The notes: a model not told the origin generated them from the sequence alone. Positions 1 through 7,144 are shown, counted from the stretch's first letter. The stretch: 16,482 nt of DNA from an uncultured Lachnospiraceae bacterium (GCA_947651335.1 CANSYV010000003.1:1-16482); one strand, 5' to 3'. Translations and numbers: made by a program.

Positions 1-533
1 ATATCCCTCGCCATATATACATCTATAATCATTACCAAAAAAGCGCTGTCCGTCTTCTGGGACTGCTCGATGGTGTTTATCCGTATATCCGCATCGCTAC
101 ATTTCAGCTTGAGCTTGTATCTGTCGGCGATCTCCTGCGCAATCTCCTCAATCGTGACATCCTGGTAGGTTTTCGTTCTCTCCCTCGTGTTAAAGGAGCT
201 GTCAATGGGAGACGCCAGGCACCCGAACTCTGCCGTGCGGGGGCCGCCGGAAAACTTGATATTGTCTAAGACAAAAGCCCCGCAGTCCAGTTTTTTATCC
301 CGTATGCCGTCCCAGTTGACAAACATAATTTTTCCGTCCACCCGGTCTCCCTTTTTCGGATACCGCTTCCCAAGCCATTCCATTTTGATGTTCTGCAGAA
401 CAATATCCAGCTGGTCACTCTGTCCGGACGCCACATCCGTGTAGGTTACAGACTGAAGATAATCTTTCAGGGATTTCCCCAGCCATTTGCCGTTGAATTT
501 AAAATTTGCTGTTACTCTCCTGGGATTACTCAT
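1..533 (-). CDS. D: Late control protein D / baseplate hub (P2 gpD family), N-terminal part
   Basis: The first 177 codons of a gene that runs off the left edge. The start is ATG at 533, with GGAGG nine bases upstream, and it overlaps the end of the gpX gene by 8 bases. The protein opens MSNPRRVTANFKFNG and contains YLQSVTYTDVASGQSDQLDI, RYPKKGDRV and a C-terminal segment IEQSQKTDSAFL. This is the layout of the gpD/gp27-like hub family: first barrel, then a domain ending in the 'xxxSFLxxLxxxYG' region. In P2-like phages gpD forms the baseplate hub that joins the tube to the spike, and it is named for an older link to late gene control. Its place directly after tape measure and gpX fits this. 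Family call is by recognition of pattern and position; the C-terminal half cannot be judged. Confidence 0.82.
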   Translation of the reverse strand, partial: MSNPRRVTANFKFNGKWLGKSLKDYLQSVTYTDVASGQSDQLDIVLQNIKMEWLGKRYPKKGDRVDGKIMFVNWDGIRDKKLDCGAFVLDNIKFSGGPRTAEFGCLASPIDSSFNTRERTKTYQDVTIEEIAQEIADRYKLKLKCSDADIRINTIEQSQKTDSAFLVMIIDVYMARD

Positions 534-774
534 ACAATTTTTCCTCCGTGGGCGGGTCATCGCCAACATCATCCCTGCGCCAGAATGGGATATCTTCATC
601 TGCGTCTTCTGGGATATCCGGCACAATGATTTTCATGCCGGACGAAAAAACCAGAACATCCAAAAGCGGCCAGTTGGCCTCAATTAAATAACGCATATAT
701 TTTTCAGCGCCATATAAATCATAGGCCATCAAATCCCAGGTGTCTCCCTGGCTGGTTATATAAGTGGATGCCAT
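526..774 (-). CDS. X: Tail protein X (P2 gpX, LysM-like)
   Basis: An 82-residue protein, the usual size for the gpX family. The chosen start is ATG at 774 (MASTYITSQGDTWD), preceded by GGAG eight bases away; the frame is open further upstream to 798 but has no better signal. The sequence Y-I-T-S-Q-G-D-T-W-D-L-M-A-Y-D-L-Y-G followed by LIEANWPLLDVLVFSSGMKI is the classic gpX/LysM pattern (GDTWDxIA..YG, L..AN, G..L.IP). The tail of the protein is acidic. gpX is a small baseplate-region tail protein; its LysM-like fold is thought to help the baseplate hub meet the tube or peptidoglycan. It sits between tape measure (17-base gap) and gpD (8-base overlap), as in many P2-like clusters. Confidence 0.9.
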   Translation of the reverse strand: MASTYITSQGDTWDLMAYDLYGAEKYMRYLIEANWPLLDVLVFSSGMKIIVPDIPEDADEDIPFWRRDDVGDDPPTEEKLYE

Positions 775-790
775 CTGTGCCGCTCCTTTC

Positions 791-3238
791 CTATGCAAAT
801 CCTATCCGCTTCTTTTTCCGCAGATACTCATCCATCATCTTCTCGAACTCCCGCGCCCCCATCTGGGCGGCCTTGGGTACATCTTTTTTCACATCGCCGC
901 TGCCTTCCACGTTGATGGTCAGGTTGCATACAAAGCTTGATGCCCCGGCCGGAGCGGGGGACGGCTGGGTGATTTTGCTAACAAGTGCGCTTATCATCGC
1001 CCCAATCCCGGAGCCTTTACTGGGGGTGCCTGGTTTTGGAGTACCCGGTGCGGGCTGTGCTGTTCCGCCAGCATTAGGGAGGCTGCTGGCGGTATCTGCC
1101 ATTTGACCAGGGGGCACCTGGCCTGCACCGGCCATAGATTCTGGCGGCGGCGCACTGGCAGCACCTTTCATGCCTTGGGCTATATTTGGCACCGCTACTT
1201 CTGTGGCGCTGGGCACTTCCCCTGGTACCGCCTGCCTTTGTTCCTGTGGCAGCGCCTGGGAAGCCTGCGCAATTTCCCCGCCTGTAACCCCCACTGGCGG
1301 GGCGTCAATGGTGCCGCCCATATTCTGGCGGATGCCGTCCATAAAGGACTGCCCGCCCAACGCGCCAGCTAATCCCATCCTGCCGGATAATACAGAGCTG
1401 TCTACGCCCACCTTGGATGTATCAATAAGTTTTCCAGCCAAACCGCTTTCTGCGCCGGCCTGCAGGTCTTTCCCCGCTTGTGCAATGCCCCTGCCTGCGT
1501 CTGCTATACCTAATCCAGGCCTGGGCGCCTTGTCTTCCCCGTCCGGGGAATCTTTTGGGTGTCCTTTCATTTCCTGCGCAGGGATGTCCGGCATGGCTTC
1601 TGTGCCCGCAGCTCCAGATGCCGCCGCGTTTGCCATATCCGCACTGGCCTCTGGCAGGCCAGGCATTCCCGGCACACTGCCTGCAATTTCCGTATCAGCC
1701 GCCGCTTCTGCGGGAATCCCCACAGTTTCCGCTGGCACATCTGCTGTTTCCGCCGTTTCCTGCATCAGTTCTGGCGGGACATCAGCCATAGTCTCAACAG
1801 GTACCTGCGCGGTTTGTGTTGATGCATCCGCCATCACTTCCGCAGACGGCATACTTTCTGCAGGCGGCGTTTCCGCCATGGCTTCAGAGGGAATGCCTGT
1901 TTCAGCCTCCTGCTGGGCTTGCGCTGTTTCCTGGACAATACCTGCAGGCGGAATTTCAAGAGCTTCTTCCCCAGCGGTATCTATTCCACCCGGTGGAATC
2001 TGCACAGCCTCTGCCGGTGTTCCCATTATCTCTGCTGCAACCTGCGTGTTTTCCGCAGGCATCCCTTCCATTTCTGCAGGAGCCTGTATAATCTCTGCCG
2101 GCATGGCTGACATTTTTTCTGGCACTGGCGCAGCCTCTGCAGACGGCATCTTGTTCAATGGGATGCCAGCCTTGGCCTGCTGTGCCCCGGCTTCCAAAAC
2201 CTCCCCGCCTGTGGCGCCAGCCTCGGCGATAGCCGCTGTATCACCCGGCCCTGGTACATCAGCTGCCGCCCCATCGGCATAGCTTTTTGCGGCTTTTGCC
2301 CCGGCTTTTTCTGCATCCGCTTTGTCGTCCCCGCCGCCAAAACCAAAGATTAATTTTTTTAGGGCCATCAGGAGCGTATGCCCGCTGGAGAGGATGCCCT
2401 TGGCGACCGCCTTAATAATACTGATGCCGATTTGCGGGAGTGCCTTCAGGAGCCGTGGTATCCCCTTTATAATCCCTGCCAGGATGCTGGAGGGAAGATC
2501 CGCTGCAAACCCGATCACAAACGTCACGAGCGATGCCGCAGCTGTCGCCAGGAACTCAGGCAGGTGCTCAACGGCCATGCCAAGCCCATCCGCAAGCATA
2601 CTTCCAGCGGCCCCCGCCATCCCAGAGAAACCATCTTTTTCCAAAGCCCCTGACACTTGATGAACCGCCCGGGTGCCGAACTGCGCAAAGTCACGTAAAG
2701 GCGTGTTTAAATGTTCATAAATTTTTATACCCGCATCCTGCGTGGCAGACTCCAGGGCGGCCATATCGCCCTCCAGGTTATCAAGCTTGGTATCCCTCAT
2801 GGCGTCCAGCGACCCTTTGCAGTTGTCCAGCTCGCCTTTTAAGGCCGCCCACTCGGATACCCCTTCCTCATTGGTGGTGTTAAGCCCGGACATAAGGTCA
2901 TTCAGGGCATCTATGTGCTCTTTTCCTCCAATAGCGGCCATGGCTGCGTTTCGTTCTTCGTCGCTGTATCCCTGCAGGGCCGTGTTCAGATGCTGGAGCG
3001 TTGCCTCCAGGCCGATAAAATTTCCCTGGGAGTCAAACGCTGATACGCCAAGCTGCTGCATCATCTTACCCGCCTGCCCGGTGCCCGTGGTTAAGTTGGC
3101 CATGATCGCATTCAGCGCGTTTCCAGCCTCGGAGCCTTTAATGCCCCGGTTCGCCATTACGCCAAGGGCCGTGGCGGATTCCGTAAGGGGGACGTTTAAG
3201 TTTTTCATCGTCCCGCCCACGCCCAGGTAGGCATCCAT
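791..3238 (-). CDS. Tape measure protein, C-terminal part (after in-frame amber codon)
   Basis: An 815-codon open frame in the same reading frame as the upstream tape measure piece, separated from it only by TAG at 3254-3256 and five codons (S-A-E-Q-L). It begins inside the conserved core of TP901-type tape measures: LGVGGTMKNLNVPL, ATALGVMANRGIKGSEAGN. Residues about 228-295 are hydrophobic, typical of the tape measure's membrane-active segment. Residues about 360-565 are a Pro-Ala-Glu-rich repeat tract, and 640-760 are Pro/Ala/Gly-rich. The last about 45 residues return to ordered sequence (FVCNLTINVEGSGDVKKDV). The tape measure sets tail length and is ejected during infection. If translated alone it would need to start at ATG 3238, which has only a weak GGA upstream; I think it is the remainder of a broken or recoded 1159-residue protein. 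Confidence 0.85.
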   Translation of the reverse strand: MDAYLGVGGTMKNLNVPLTESATALGVMANRGIKGSEAGNALNAIMANLTTGTGQAGKMMQQLGVSAFDSQGNFIGLEATLQHLNTALQGYSDEERNAAMAAIGGKEHIDALNDLMSGLNTTNEEGVSEWAALKGELDNCKGSLDAMRDTKLDNLEGDMAALESATQDAGIKIYEHLNTPLRDFAQFGTRAVHQVSGALEKDGFSGMAGAAGSMLADGLGMAVEHLPEFLATAAASLVTFVIGFAADLPSSILAGIIKGIPRLLKALPQIGISIIKAVAKGILSSGHTLLMALKKLIFGFGGGDDKADAEKAGAKAAKSYADGAAADVPGPGDTAAIAEAGATGGEVLEAGAQQAKAGIPLNKMPSAEAAPVPEKMSAMPAEIIQAPAEMEGMPAENTQVAAEIMGTPAEAVQIPPGGIDTAGEEALEIPPAGIVQETAQAQQEAETGIPSEAMAETPPAESMPSAEVMADASTQTAQVPVETMADVPPELMQETAETADVPAETVGIPAEAAADTEIAGSVPGMPGLPEASADMANAAASGAAGTEAMPDIPAQEMKGHPKDSPDGEDKAPRPGLGIADAGRGIAQAGKDLQAGAESGLAGKLIDTSKVGVDSSVLSGRMGLAGALGGQSFMDGIRQNMGGTIDAPPVGVTGGEIAQASQALPQEQRQAVPGEVPSATEVAVPNIAQGMKGAASAPPPESMAGAGQVPPGQMADTASSLPNAGGTAQPAPGTPKPGTPSKGSGIGAMISALVSKITQPSPAPAGASSFVCNLTINVEGSGDVKKDVPKAAQMGAREFEKMMDEYLRKKKRIGFA
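1697..2104 (-). repeat. Heptapeptide PAE-rich repeats inside the tape measure
   Basis: Coding tandem repeats of seven residues (21 bases) in residues 379-514 of the downstream tape measure piece. Successive units read MPAEIIQ, APAEMEG, MPAENTQ, VAAEIMG, TPAEAVQ, IPPGGID; after slips of one or two residues come IPPAGIV, IPSEAMA, VPPELMQ, VPAETVG and IPAEAAA. The shared pattern is hydrophobic-Pro-Ala/Pro-Glu-x-x-x. Low-complexity, proline-rich sequence continues to about residue 565. It is probably extended or disordered rather than a coiled coil. The units are degenerate, so this is an old expansion, not recent slippage. Confidence 0.8.
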
Positions 3239-3253
3239 CAGCTGTTCCGCAGA

Positions 3254-3256
3254 CTA
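3254..3256 (-). other. In-frame amber (TAG) codon interrupting the tape measure
   Basis: Read on the minus strand the frame runs ...AQTKSN, TAG, SAEQLMDAYLGVGG... without any shift in frame: the piece ending at 3254 and the one resuming at 3253 are the same frame. The residues on both sides belong to one conserved segment of the TP901-type core, so the stop is inside a domain rather than between domains. TAG is a normal terminator elsewhere here (for example at 7611 and 791), so global reassignment is unlikely. Confidence 0.9.
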
Positions 3257-4270
3257 GTTGGACTTAGTCTGGGCTTTCGCGGCCATATCCAGGTACCCTG
3301 GCAGTTCATCCACCGTGACGCCCAAAGAGGCCATAGAGTCTGTTACAAGGTCAGACGTCCGGGCAAGGTCCATGCCGGAGGCTTCCGACATTTTGAGGAC
3401 AGACGGCAGGGCGGAGACAGAAGTGTCCACGTCCCAGCCTGCCAGGGACATATACTCCAAAGCCTGCGCTGATTCTGTTGCCGTCTTGGAGGTAGTTTTT
3501 CCCATCTCCATGGCAGCCTGCTTCATTTTGTCATACTCTGCTGTGGTTGCGCCTGCGGTTGCAGATGCATTGGACATAGCGGACTCGAACTCCTTGCCGA
3601 CCTGCACACTGTACTCGGCGACCTCTTTCATTACTTTCACTGCTGTCGTCGCAACCGCAACCGTTGCCGCTATCGCCGCGCCCGCCGCCATAAACCCTGC
3701 AGATGCCGCCCCGGCCATCTCTCCTGCCCCTCCTATATCTTTAGAAAGGCTGGTAATCCCCCTGCCCGCTGTCACCAGTTCTGTGGATAAGCTGGTAACC
3801 TCCCTTCCTCCTGCCTGCATATCCTTAGAAACTTTTCCGGCCTGTGCGGACATACCCCTGAACCCTGCCACCACTCCTTTTACCGCTGAAGCGATATCCC
3901 CGACAGAGGAACTGGTCACTTTTCCTGTTGACGCGATATCCCTGACAGCGTCCGCAGCCTTCTTTCCTTCCGCGGCCATCTCCCTAAATGTGGAAGCGGT
4001 TCCTTTCCCAGCATCCGTCATACCCTTGGAGGATGCTGCTGCCGCATTCCCTCCGGATGCCAGCTCCCTGGATGCCTCCGCAAACATCTTTCCCACAGTT
4101 TTCATCTCCATAGCGGCTGTGGAACTGATACTCCCTGCTTCAGCCATCTCCTTGGATAATACCGCGTTGAGGCCAGACAAGCCGTTCTGCGCGGCCCGGA
4201 TGGCATCCGTGAAACTCTTTTCCAGCTTCCCGCCGATTTTGATCGCAATACTATAATCACTCACGGACAC
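3254..4270 (-). CDS. Tape measure protein, N-terminal part (ends at amber codon)
   Basis: 338 codons ending at the TAG described separately. The start given is GTG at 4270, directly after the TAG of the chaperone extension; a second GTG at 4264 is an equally credible start because GGAGGG lies about ten bases before it and only four before the first. Residues 1-30 are followed by a 14-residue periodic repeat (about 41-183), a small hydrophobic alanine-rich stretch (190-215), and the TP901-type tape measure core from about 225: GKEFESAMSNASATAGAT, ALEYMSLAGWD, DLARTSDLVTDSMASLGV, LPGYLDMAAKAQ. Alone it would lack the membrane segment and C-terminus needed for tail function. Position after the E/E' chaperones is the standard one for tape measures. 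Confidence 0.87.
   Translation of the reverse strand: MSVSDYSIAIKIGGKLEKSFTDAIRAAQNGLSGLNAVLSKEMAEAGSISSTAAMEMKTVGKMFAEASRELASGGNAAAASSKGMTDAGKGTASTFREMAAEGKKAADAVRDIASTGKVTSSSVGDIASAVKGVVAGFRGMSAQAGKVSKDMQAGGREVTSLSTELVTAGRGITSLSKDIGGAGEMAGAASAGFMAAGAAIAATVAVATTAVKVMKEVAEYSVQVGKEFESAMSNASATAGATTAEYDKMKQAAMEMGKTTSKTATESAQALEYMSLAGWDVDTSVSALPSVLKMSEASGMDLARTSDLVTDSMASLGVTVDELPGYLDMAAKAQTKSN
3722..4150 (-). repeat. 14-residue (42-base) periodic repeats in the tape measure N-terminus
   Basis: Residues 41-183 of the tape measure show a motif recurring every 14 residues: EMAEAG (41), EMKTVG (55), ELASGG (69), GMTDAG (83), EMAAEG (97), DIASTG (111), DIASAV (125), GMSAQA (139); then, after one 11-residue step, DMQAGG (150), ELVTAG (164), DIGGAG (178). 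That is eight units in exact register and three more in a shifted register. Between motifs the sequence is Ala/Ser/Lys-rich. Fourteen residues equal two heptads, so a long helical rod is likely. At the DNA level the units are diverged. Confidence 0.85.
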
Positions 4271-4788
4271 CTACCCTCCTTTCAGTTCTTCCCGCAGTTC
4301 CACAAAGTCGTTATACATGTCCAGCAGCTCATAAACAGACCGCTTGATTAAATACTCATAGTCTGCCGCGTGTAACATCGCCATTGCCATGCAGAGTTTA
4401 CGGATACGCCGCGCATCCTCCGGCTTTAATCCGCGCCGTAAAAAAAATGCGTGACCATGTTTTTGACCTTAATTGCATCCCGGGGTTTTAATTTCTTGAA
4501 GAACTCAATGGGCATCCCCGTTGCGCCTGCGGCGATAATCAAAGCATAATGCATATTGTTTTCCGGTACCACCGCAACCGTCCCAGCGCCTGTCATTATA
4601 TTGTTTGCCTTAATCATATCGTCGGCTGTGATATCCTCAAGCCCGGAAAAATCAATGCTGGATACCGTTTCCCCTTCAAACTCATAAACCCTGCTGAGTT
4701 CCAGCACCCGCTCCTCATCTGGTTCCACTTCGATTTTCCCATCTCTTACTTCCACGATTTCCTTCTTTTCTGCTTTATTCTGTTCCAT
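4271..4788 (-). CDS. Tail assembly chaperone, frameshifted long form (E+E')
   Basis: The product of a -1 slip at 4441-4447. Frame 0 reads ...THFF-YGAD-stop. After a -1 shift the reading continues L-R-R-G-L-K-P-E-D-A-R-R-I-R-K-L through HAADYEYLIKRS and YELLDMYNDFVELR to a TAG at 4271-4273, adding 56 residues to the first 116 (172 in total). The added region is open, charged and helical, the size expected for E'. It has no convincing start of its own and ends where the tape measure begins. In P2 (E+E') and lambda (G-GT) the extension recruits the tape measure while the short form coats it. That this happens here is inferred from the sequence. Confidence 0.82.
4426..4788 (-). CDS. E: Tail assembly chaperone, short form (P2 gpE-like)
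   Basis: A 120-residue protein starting at ATG 4788 with GGAGG five bases upstream, ten bases after the tube gene. The N-terminus is charged (KAEKKEIVEVRDGKIEVEP). The body carries FSGLEDITADDMIKANNIM and ALIIAAGATGMPIEFFKKL, then DAIKVKNMVTHFF, resembling the E/gp41-like tail assembly chaperones that sit between tube and tape measure in P2-like and Mu-like phages. These proteins bind the tape measure during tube assembly and are not found in the finished virion. The gene ends YGAD just after a run of eight T's where a -1 slip produces the longer form. Function follows from position and frameshift architecture; sequence identity to P2 gpE is not claimed. Confidence 0.85.
   Translation of the reverse strand: MEQNKAEKKEIVEVRDGKIEVEPDEERVLELSRVYEFEGETVSSIDFSGLEDITADDMIKANNIMTGAGTVAVVPENNMHYALIIAAGATGMPIEFFKKLKPRDAIKVKNMVTHFFYGAD
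4441..4447 (-). promoter_or_regulatory. Programmed -1 frameshift slip site T-TTT-TTT
   Basis: The minus strand reads CAT TTT TTT TAC in frame 0, part of an eight-T run (4440-4447). The heptamer T-TTT-TTT permits both tRNAs to re-pair after a -1 slip. Downstream, GGATGCG/CGTATCC (4402-4418) can form a 7-base-pair stem with a 3-base loop, though its 22-base spacing is longer than usual. A weaker CGGC/GCCG pairing lies closer. The E frame stops 12 bases after the slip, while the -1 frame stays open for 56 codons. Confidence 0.82.
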
Positions 4789-4797
4789 GCCGACCTC

Positions 4798-5331
4798 CTA
4801 TATCTGGCTGCGTATCTCTGCTAACAAATCCTTCCCATTTAGCACAAACCTGAAATTAAGCTTATCCAGTTCTAAAACTGTCTCGTTTTCTATTACGATC
4901 TTGATGTATAAAATCTCCATCTCAATCTCCGGCTCCCCTTTTTTCGCCTTAACCATCTTTCCCAGGTTTGTACTTGTCACCCTGCCCCGCACTACGATTT
5001 TGACACCGTAGTTATTCACCTTCGTGCCCTCCTGGTTGATCCGCTGTATAGAACCCCGGAGGGTTAACTGCGGCGGCTCAGTGGTGTCCAGAAGCTGAAA
5101 AATCTGTTCGTACAAAACCGCGAAGGGGATTTTTATTTTGATAGACGAAAACTGCCCCGTTGCGGGGGCATCGTATTCCCCAAGGACGCCTGCGACTTCG
5201 TTGGTGTCTGTCATAGCCTTGAGTTCCCCCAGGTCAACTTCCCCGGATATCCCGATCAATTTTTTCGCGTTATCGTCATAAACATTAAAACTGTGCACCA
5301 CCTCAGGTATAAACATGTTTGATGCTGCCAT
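4798..5331 (-). CDS. FII: Major tail tube protein (P2 FII family)
   Basis: A 177-residue protein, near the size of P2 gpFII (about 172). It begins MAASNMFIPEVVHSFNVYDD and has LIGISGEVDLGELKAMT, then FSSIKIKIPFAVLYEQIFQL and LTLRGSIQRIN, ending with EMEILYIKIVIEN and LELDKLNFRFVLNGKD. This matches the contractile-phage tube family, in which the monomers stack as hexameric rings around the tape measure. The start is ATG at 5331, two bases after the sheath stop, with GGAGG nine bases upstream. Sheath followed at once by tube is the invariant order of contractile tails, which supports both calls. Confidence 0.92.
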   Translation of the reverse strand: MAASNMFIPEVVHSFNVYDDNAKKLIGISGEVDLGELKAMTDTNEVAGVLGEYDAPATGQFSSIKIKIPFAVLYEQIFQLLDTTEPPQLTLRGSIQRINQEGTKVNNYGVKIVVRGRVTSTNLGKMVKAKKGEPEIEMEILYIKIVIENETVLELDKLNFRFVLNGKDLLAEIRSQI

Positions 5332-5333
5332 CC

Positions 5334-6788
5334 TTACTCACCTCCTTCGCCCGTCAACGCCGTTCTCAGCATGGATACGTCATAATTTAATATATTTACT
5401 ATCTCCTGGGCCGGGGTGTATGGAGCAATGTGCTGCCTGAATGTCATTTTCCCGGCAAGGATATCCGTATCCGGGTTGTCCTCAGCGGTATACTCAATGG
5501 ATGCCCCTGCCCATTTATCAGGGGCAAATGCCGCACACCGGATGTTCTCCGAGTCCACAATGCTTTCTACCAGCCGCCAGTTCATTGGATCGTCGACTTT
5601 GGAAAGATAAGTCTGGATAAAGGTATTGCCCTGCCAGTTAAACATTCTGCGGACAGGCAGCCACATATCTTTTGCGTCTGTGACAGCCGGAAACGCACCT
5701 GTATAATTGCCCCACAGCCGCCACCCGTTGGAATTAAAGGCTGTGGCCACACCGAACATATTGACTGCAGATGCCTGGTCCTGATCCATGATAATCTCTG
5801 TCCCGTCTGCAAGGCATGTGCCTGTAATGCCCATGAGCTTGTTCGATGGCGATACAGAGGGCACATCATCGTTGTCCGCATCCACGTAAGACATCAGCGC
5901 CCCCACAACCGCGGAAGCCGCGAATATCAGCTCCCCAGCTTTGAAGCATGGCCAGAGGGGGTAACTAAACTCCAAAGCAAAGCCGCTGCTTTCTTTCACG
6001 TCTTTGCAATCCGTATATTTCCGGGCCTTTTCCGTGTCTAAATCCAGCAGGGCAATGCCTTTGAACACCCCATTTATATTTGCCATCTTTGCCGATAATG
6101 CTATTCCCACCTCCGGGATTTGGGAATAGCCTGGTGCAAGGGCGACACTTGGCACAATTCCAAACCTCGGGTATACCTGGCGGATCAGCTCCATGCCTGT
6201 CTCCTTTCCGGTCCCGGGATCGTACGCGCCGATGATATCATCTTTTGTTACCGCATCTGGGTCAAGAACGTACCCTGTAACACTAATAGATTCTGCCCCT
6301 GCACCCTTCCCTCCAGCCACCAGACTGATGACCAGATATCCGTCAACATCGTAGCTGATGGTATAGTCTTCCGAAAGTATAAGCTCCGTTTCTCCGGCTG
6401 ACACAGCCAGACCTTCCCGAAGAATACCCATTATCTCAACAACTGCCCTCAGGGCATCTGCTTTCACTTCCGTTTTTTCTAACGCTTTTTTATGCTTTAC
6501 GGGGTCCAGCACATTGATATAAACCACTGGAGCCACCTGATAGAGATTGCTGGTTACACACATACTCTGGCACAAGGTGTAGCGGCTAAAATCCATGCAG
6601 TACCCCAGCTTTTCCATAGCTTCCAGTGCTTTTGTGGCCATAATGGGCACATTCACGGCACCAGACGGGTCATCCAGCATATTCACCGGTGCTGTACCAA
6701 TCACCACCTGAACCGCACTGTAGCCTGTAATGGGCACAGTCAGCGCCGTAGAATCTTCCGTGATAAATATTCCGTGTCTGCTGCTCAT
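5334..6788 (-). CDS. Tail sheath protein (contractile tail)
   Basis: A 484-residue protein in the size range of phage sheaths (P2 gpFI 396, Mu gpL about 495). The N-terminus reads HGIFITEDSTALTVPITG and VVIGTAPVNM, the usual sheath opening with 'G...G.a'. It continues with ILSEDYTISYDVDGYLVIS. The C-terminal half holds GWRLWGNYTGAF, LPVRRMFNWQGNTFIQTYL and DDPMNWRLVESIVDS, then KMTFRQHIAPYTPAQEIV, the conserved sheath end region where P2/Mu/XkdK sheaths share W-G-N-R-T-like and R-R-x-x-N-x-like motifs. It forms the outer cylinder that shortens on infection. The ATG at 6788 overlaps the previous stop (ATGA). It starts the contractile tail block and shows this is a myovirus. Confidence 0.93.
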   Translation of the reverse strand: MSSRHGIFITEDSTALTVPITGYSAVQVVIGTAPVNMLDDPSGAVNVPIMATKALEAMEKLGYCMDFSRYTLCQSMCVTSNLYQVAPVVYINVLDPVKHKKALEKTEVKADALRAVVEIMGILREGLAVSAGETELILSEDYTISYDVDGYLVISLVAGGKGAGAESISVTGYVLDPDAVTKDDIIGAYDPGTGKETGMELIRQVYPRFGIVPSVALAPGYSQIPEVGIALSAKMANINGVFKGIALLDLDTEKARKYTDCKDVKESSGFALEFSYPLWPCFKAGELIFAASAVVGALMSYVDADNDDVPSVSPSNKLMGITGTCLADGTEIIMDQDQASAVNMFGVATAFNSNGWRLWGNYTGAFPAVTDAKDMWLPVRRMFNWQGNTFIQTYLSKVDDPMNWRLVESIVDSENIRCAAFAPDKWAGASIEYTAEDNPDTDILAGKMTFRQHIAPYTPAQEIVNILNYDVSMLRTALTGEGGE

Positions 6789-7144
6789 GCCTCAAAATCT
6801 CCTTTCTTTAACCCGCCTACTTTGCAGTACGCATCATACAAATACCCCACGCCTTCCCGCAGCATCCGGTTGGCCATGGGGTAATCCTTAACAGGGATAA
6901 ACAAAAGCCCGACCTCTTTCACTTCTTCAGACAGTTCTTCGGCTTCTTTTGGTATCTCTGTATATACCCGGTTTTGCACCCCGATTCCCGGGGCTGTTGG
7001 GCCCACATACATCCATGGGCCTTTCAGGCCATGTGTCTTCTTTTTGGTTTTAGGTGCCACCCCCGTTTCTTTTTCCGCTGCCAGCACCGCGTTTCCTGGC
7101 TGCGGAGGCGTACCCTCATTTTTTTTAACTGATGCGTCAGTCAT
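6785..7144 (-). CDS. Small conserved protein preceding the tail sheath
   Basis: 119 residues, start ATG 7144 overlapping the tail terminator gene by 8 bases; the AGGAG before it is about 11 bases away, so coupling to the upstream gene is likely. The first 40 residues are Lys/Pro-rich and look disordered. The rest is ordered: WMYVGPTAPGIGVQNRVYTE, then EVGLLFIPVKDYPMANRMLR and GYLYDAYCKVGG. The Y-V-G-P-T-x-P / F-I-P-V pattern recalls a small protein that often precedes the sheath in clostridial contractile phages and occupies the place of the small DUF2635-type gp38 in Mu-like phages. That likeness is from memory and is not a firm homology. It has no signal peptide or membrane segment. Its role is unknown; a head-tail or sheath-start function is a guess from place only. 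Confidence 0.7.
   Translation of the reverse strand: MTDASVKKNEGTPPQPGNAVLAAEKETGVAPKTKKKTHGLKGPWMYVGPTAPGIGVQNRVYTEIPKEAEELSEEVKEVGLLFIPVKDYPMANRMLREGVGYLYDAYCKVGGLKKGDFEA

Noticed and set aside
1..30. Possible frameshift near the edge in gpD (another frame reads NDYRCIYGEGY)
   Set aside because: The main frame stays open to the edge and its FLVMIIDVYMARD fits the spacing of the usual FLxxLxxxY segment, so no shift is needed.
1170..2282. A 370-codon open frame on the plus strand across the tape measure repeat tract
   Set aside because: It is antisense to a strongly coding repeat region. The Pro/Ala/Ser/Ile-rich product is the mirror of the PAE repeats and the lack of stops follows from that codon use. 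It has no ribosome site or family pattern.
3254..3256. TAG reassigned to an amino acid throughout the phage
   Set aside because: TAG ends several genes at sensible places (7611, directly before the next ATG; 4271, directly before the tape measure; 791; 16245). Reading through them would run into the next genes out of frame. A local event remains possible.
1697..4150. Tape measure repeats as a CRISPR array or recent DNA tandem repeat
   Set aside because: The repeats are in frame, diverged at the base level and periodic at 42 or 21 bases with no unique spacers; they are protein repeats.
3258..4256. A 332-codon open frame on the plus strand opposite the tape measure N-terminus
   Set aside because: Same cause: antisense of the alanine/serine/glycine-rich 14-residue repeats. 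Start context is poor and it would be the only plus-strand gene inside a co-directional operon.
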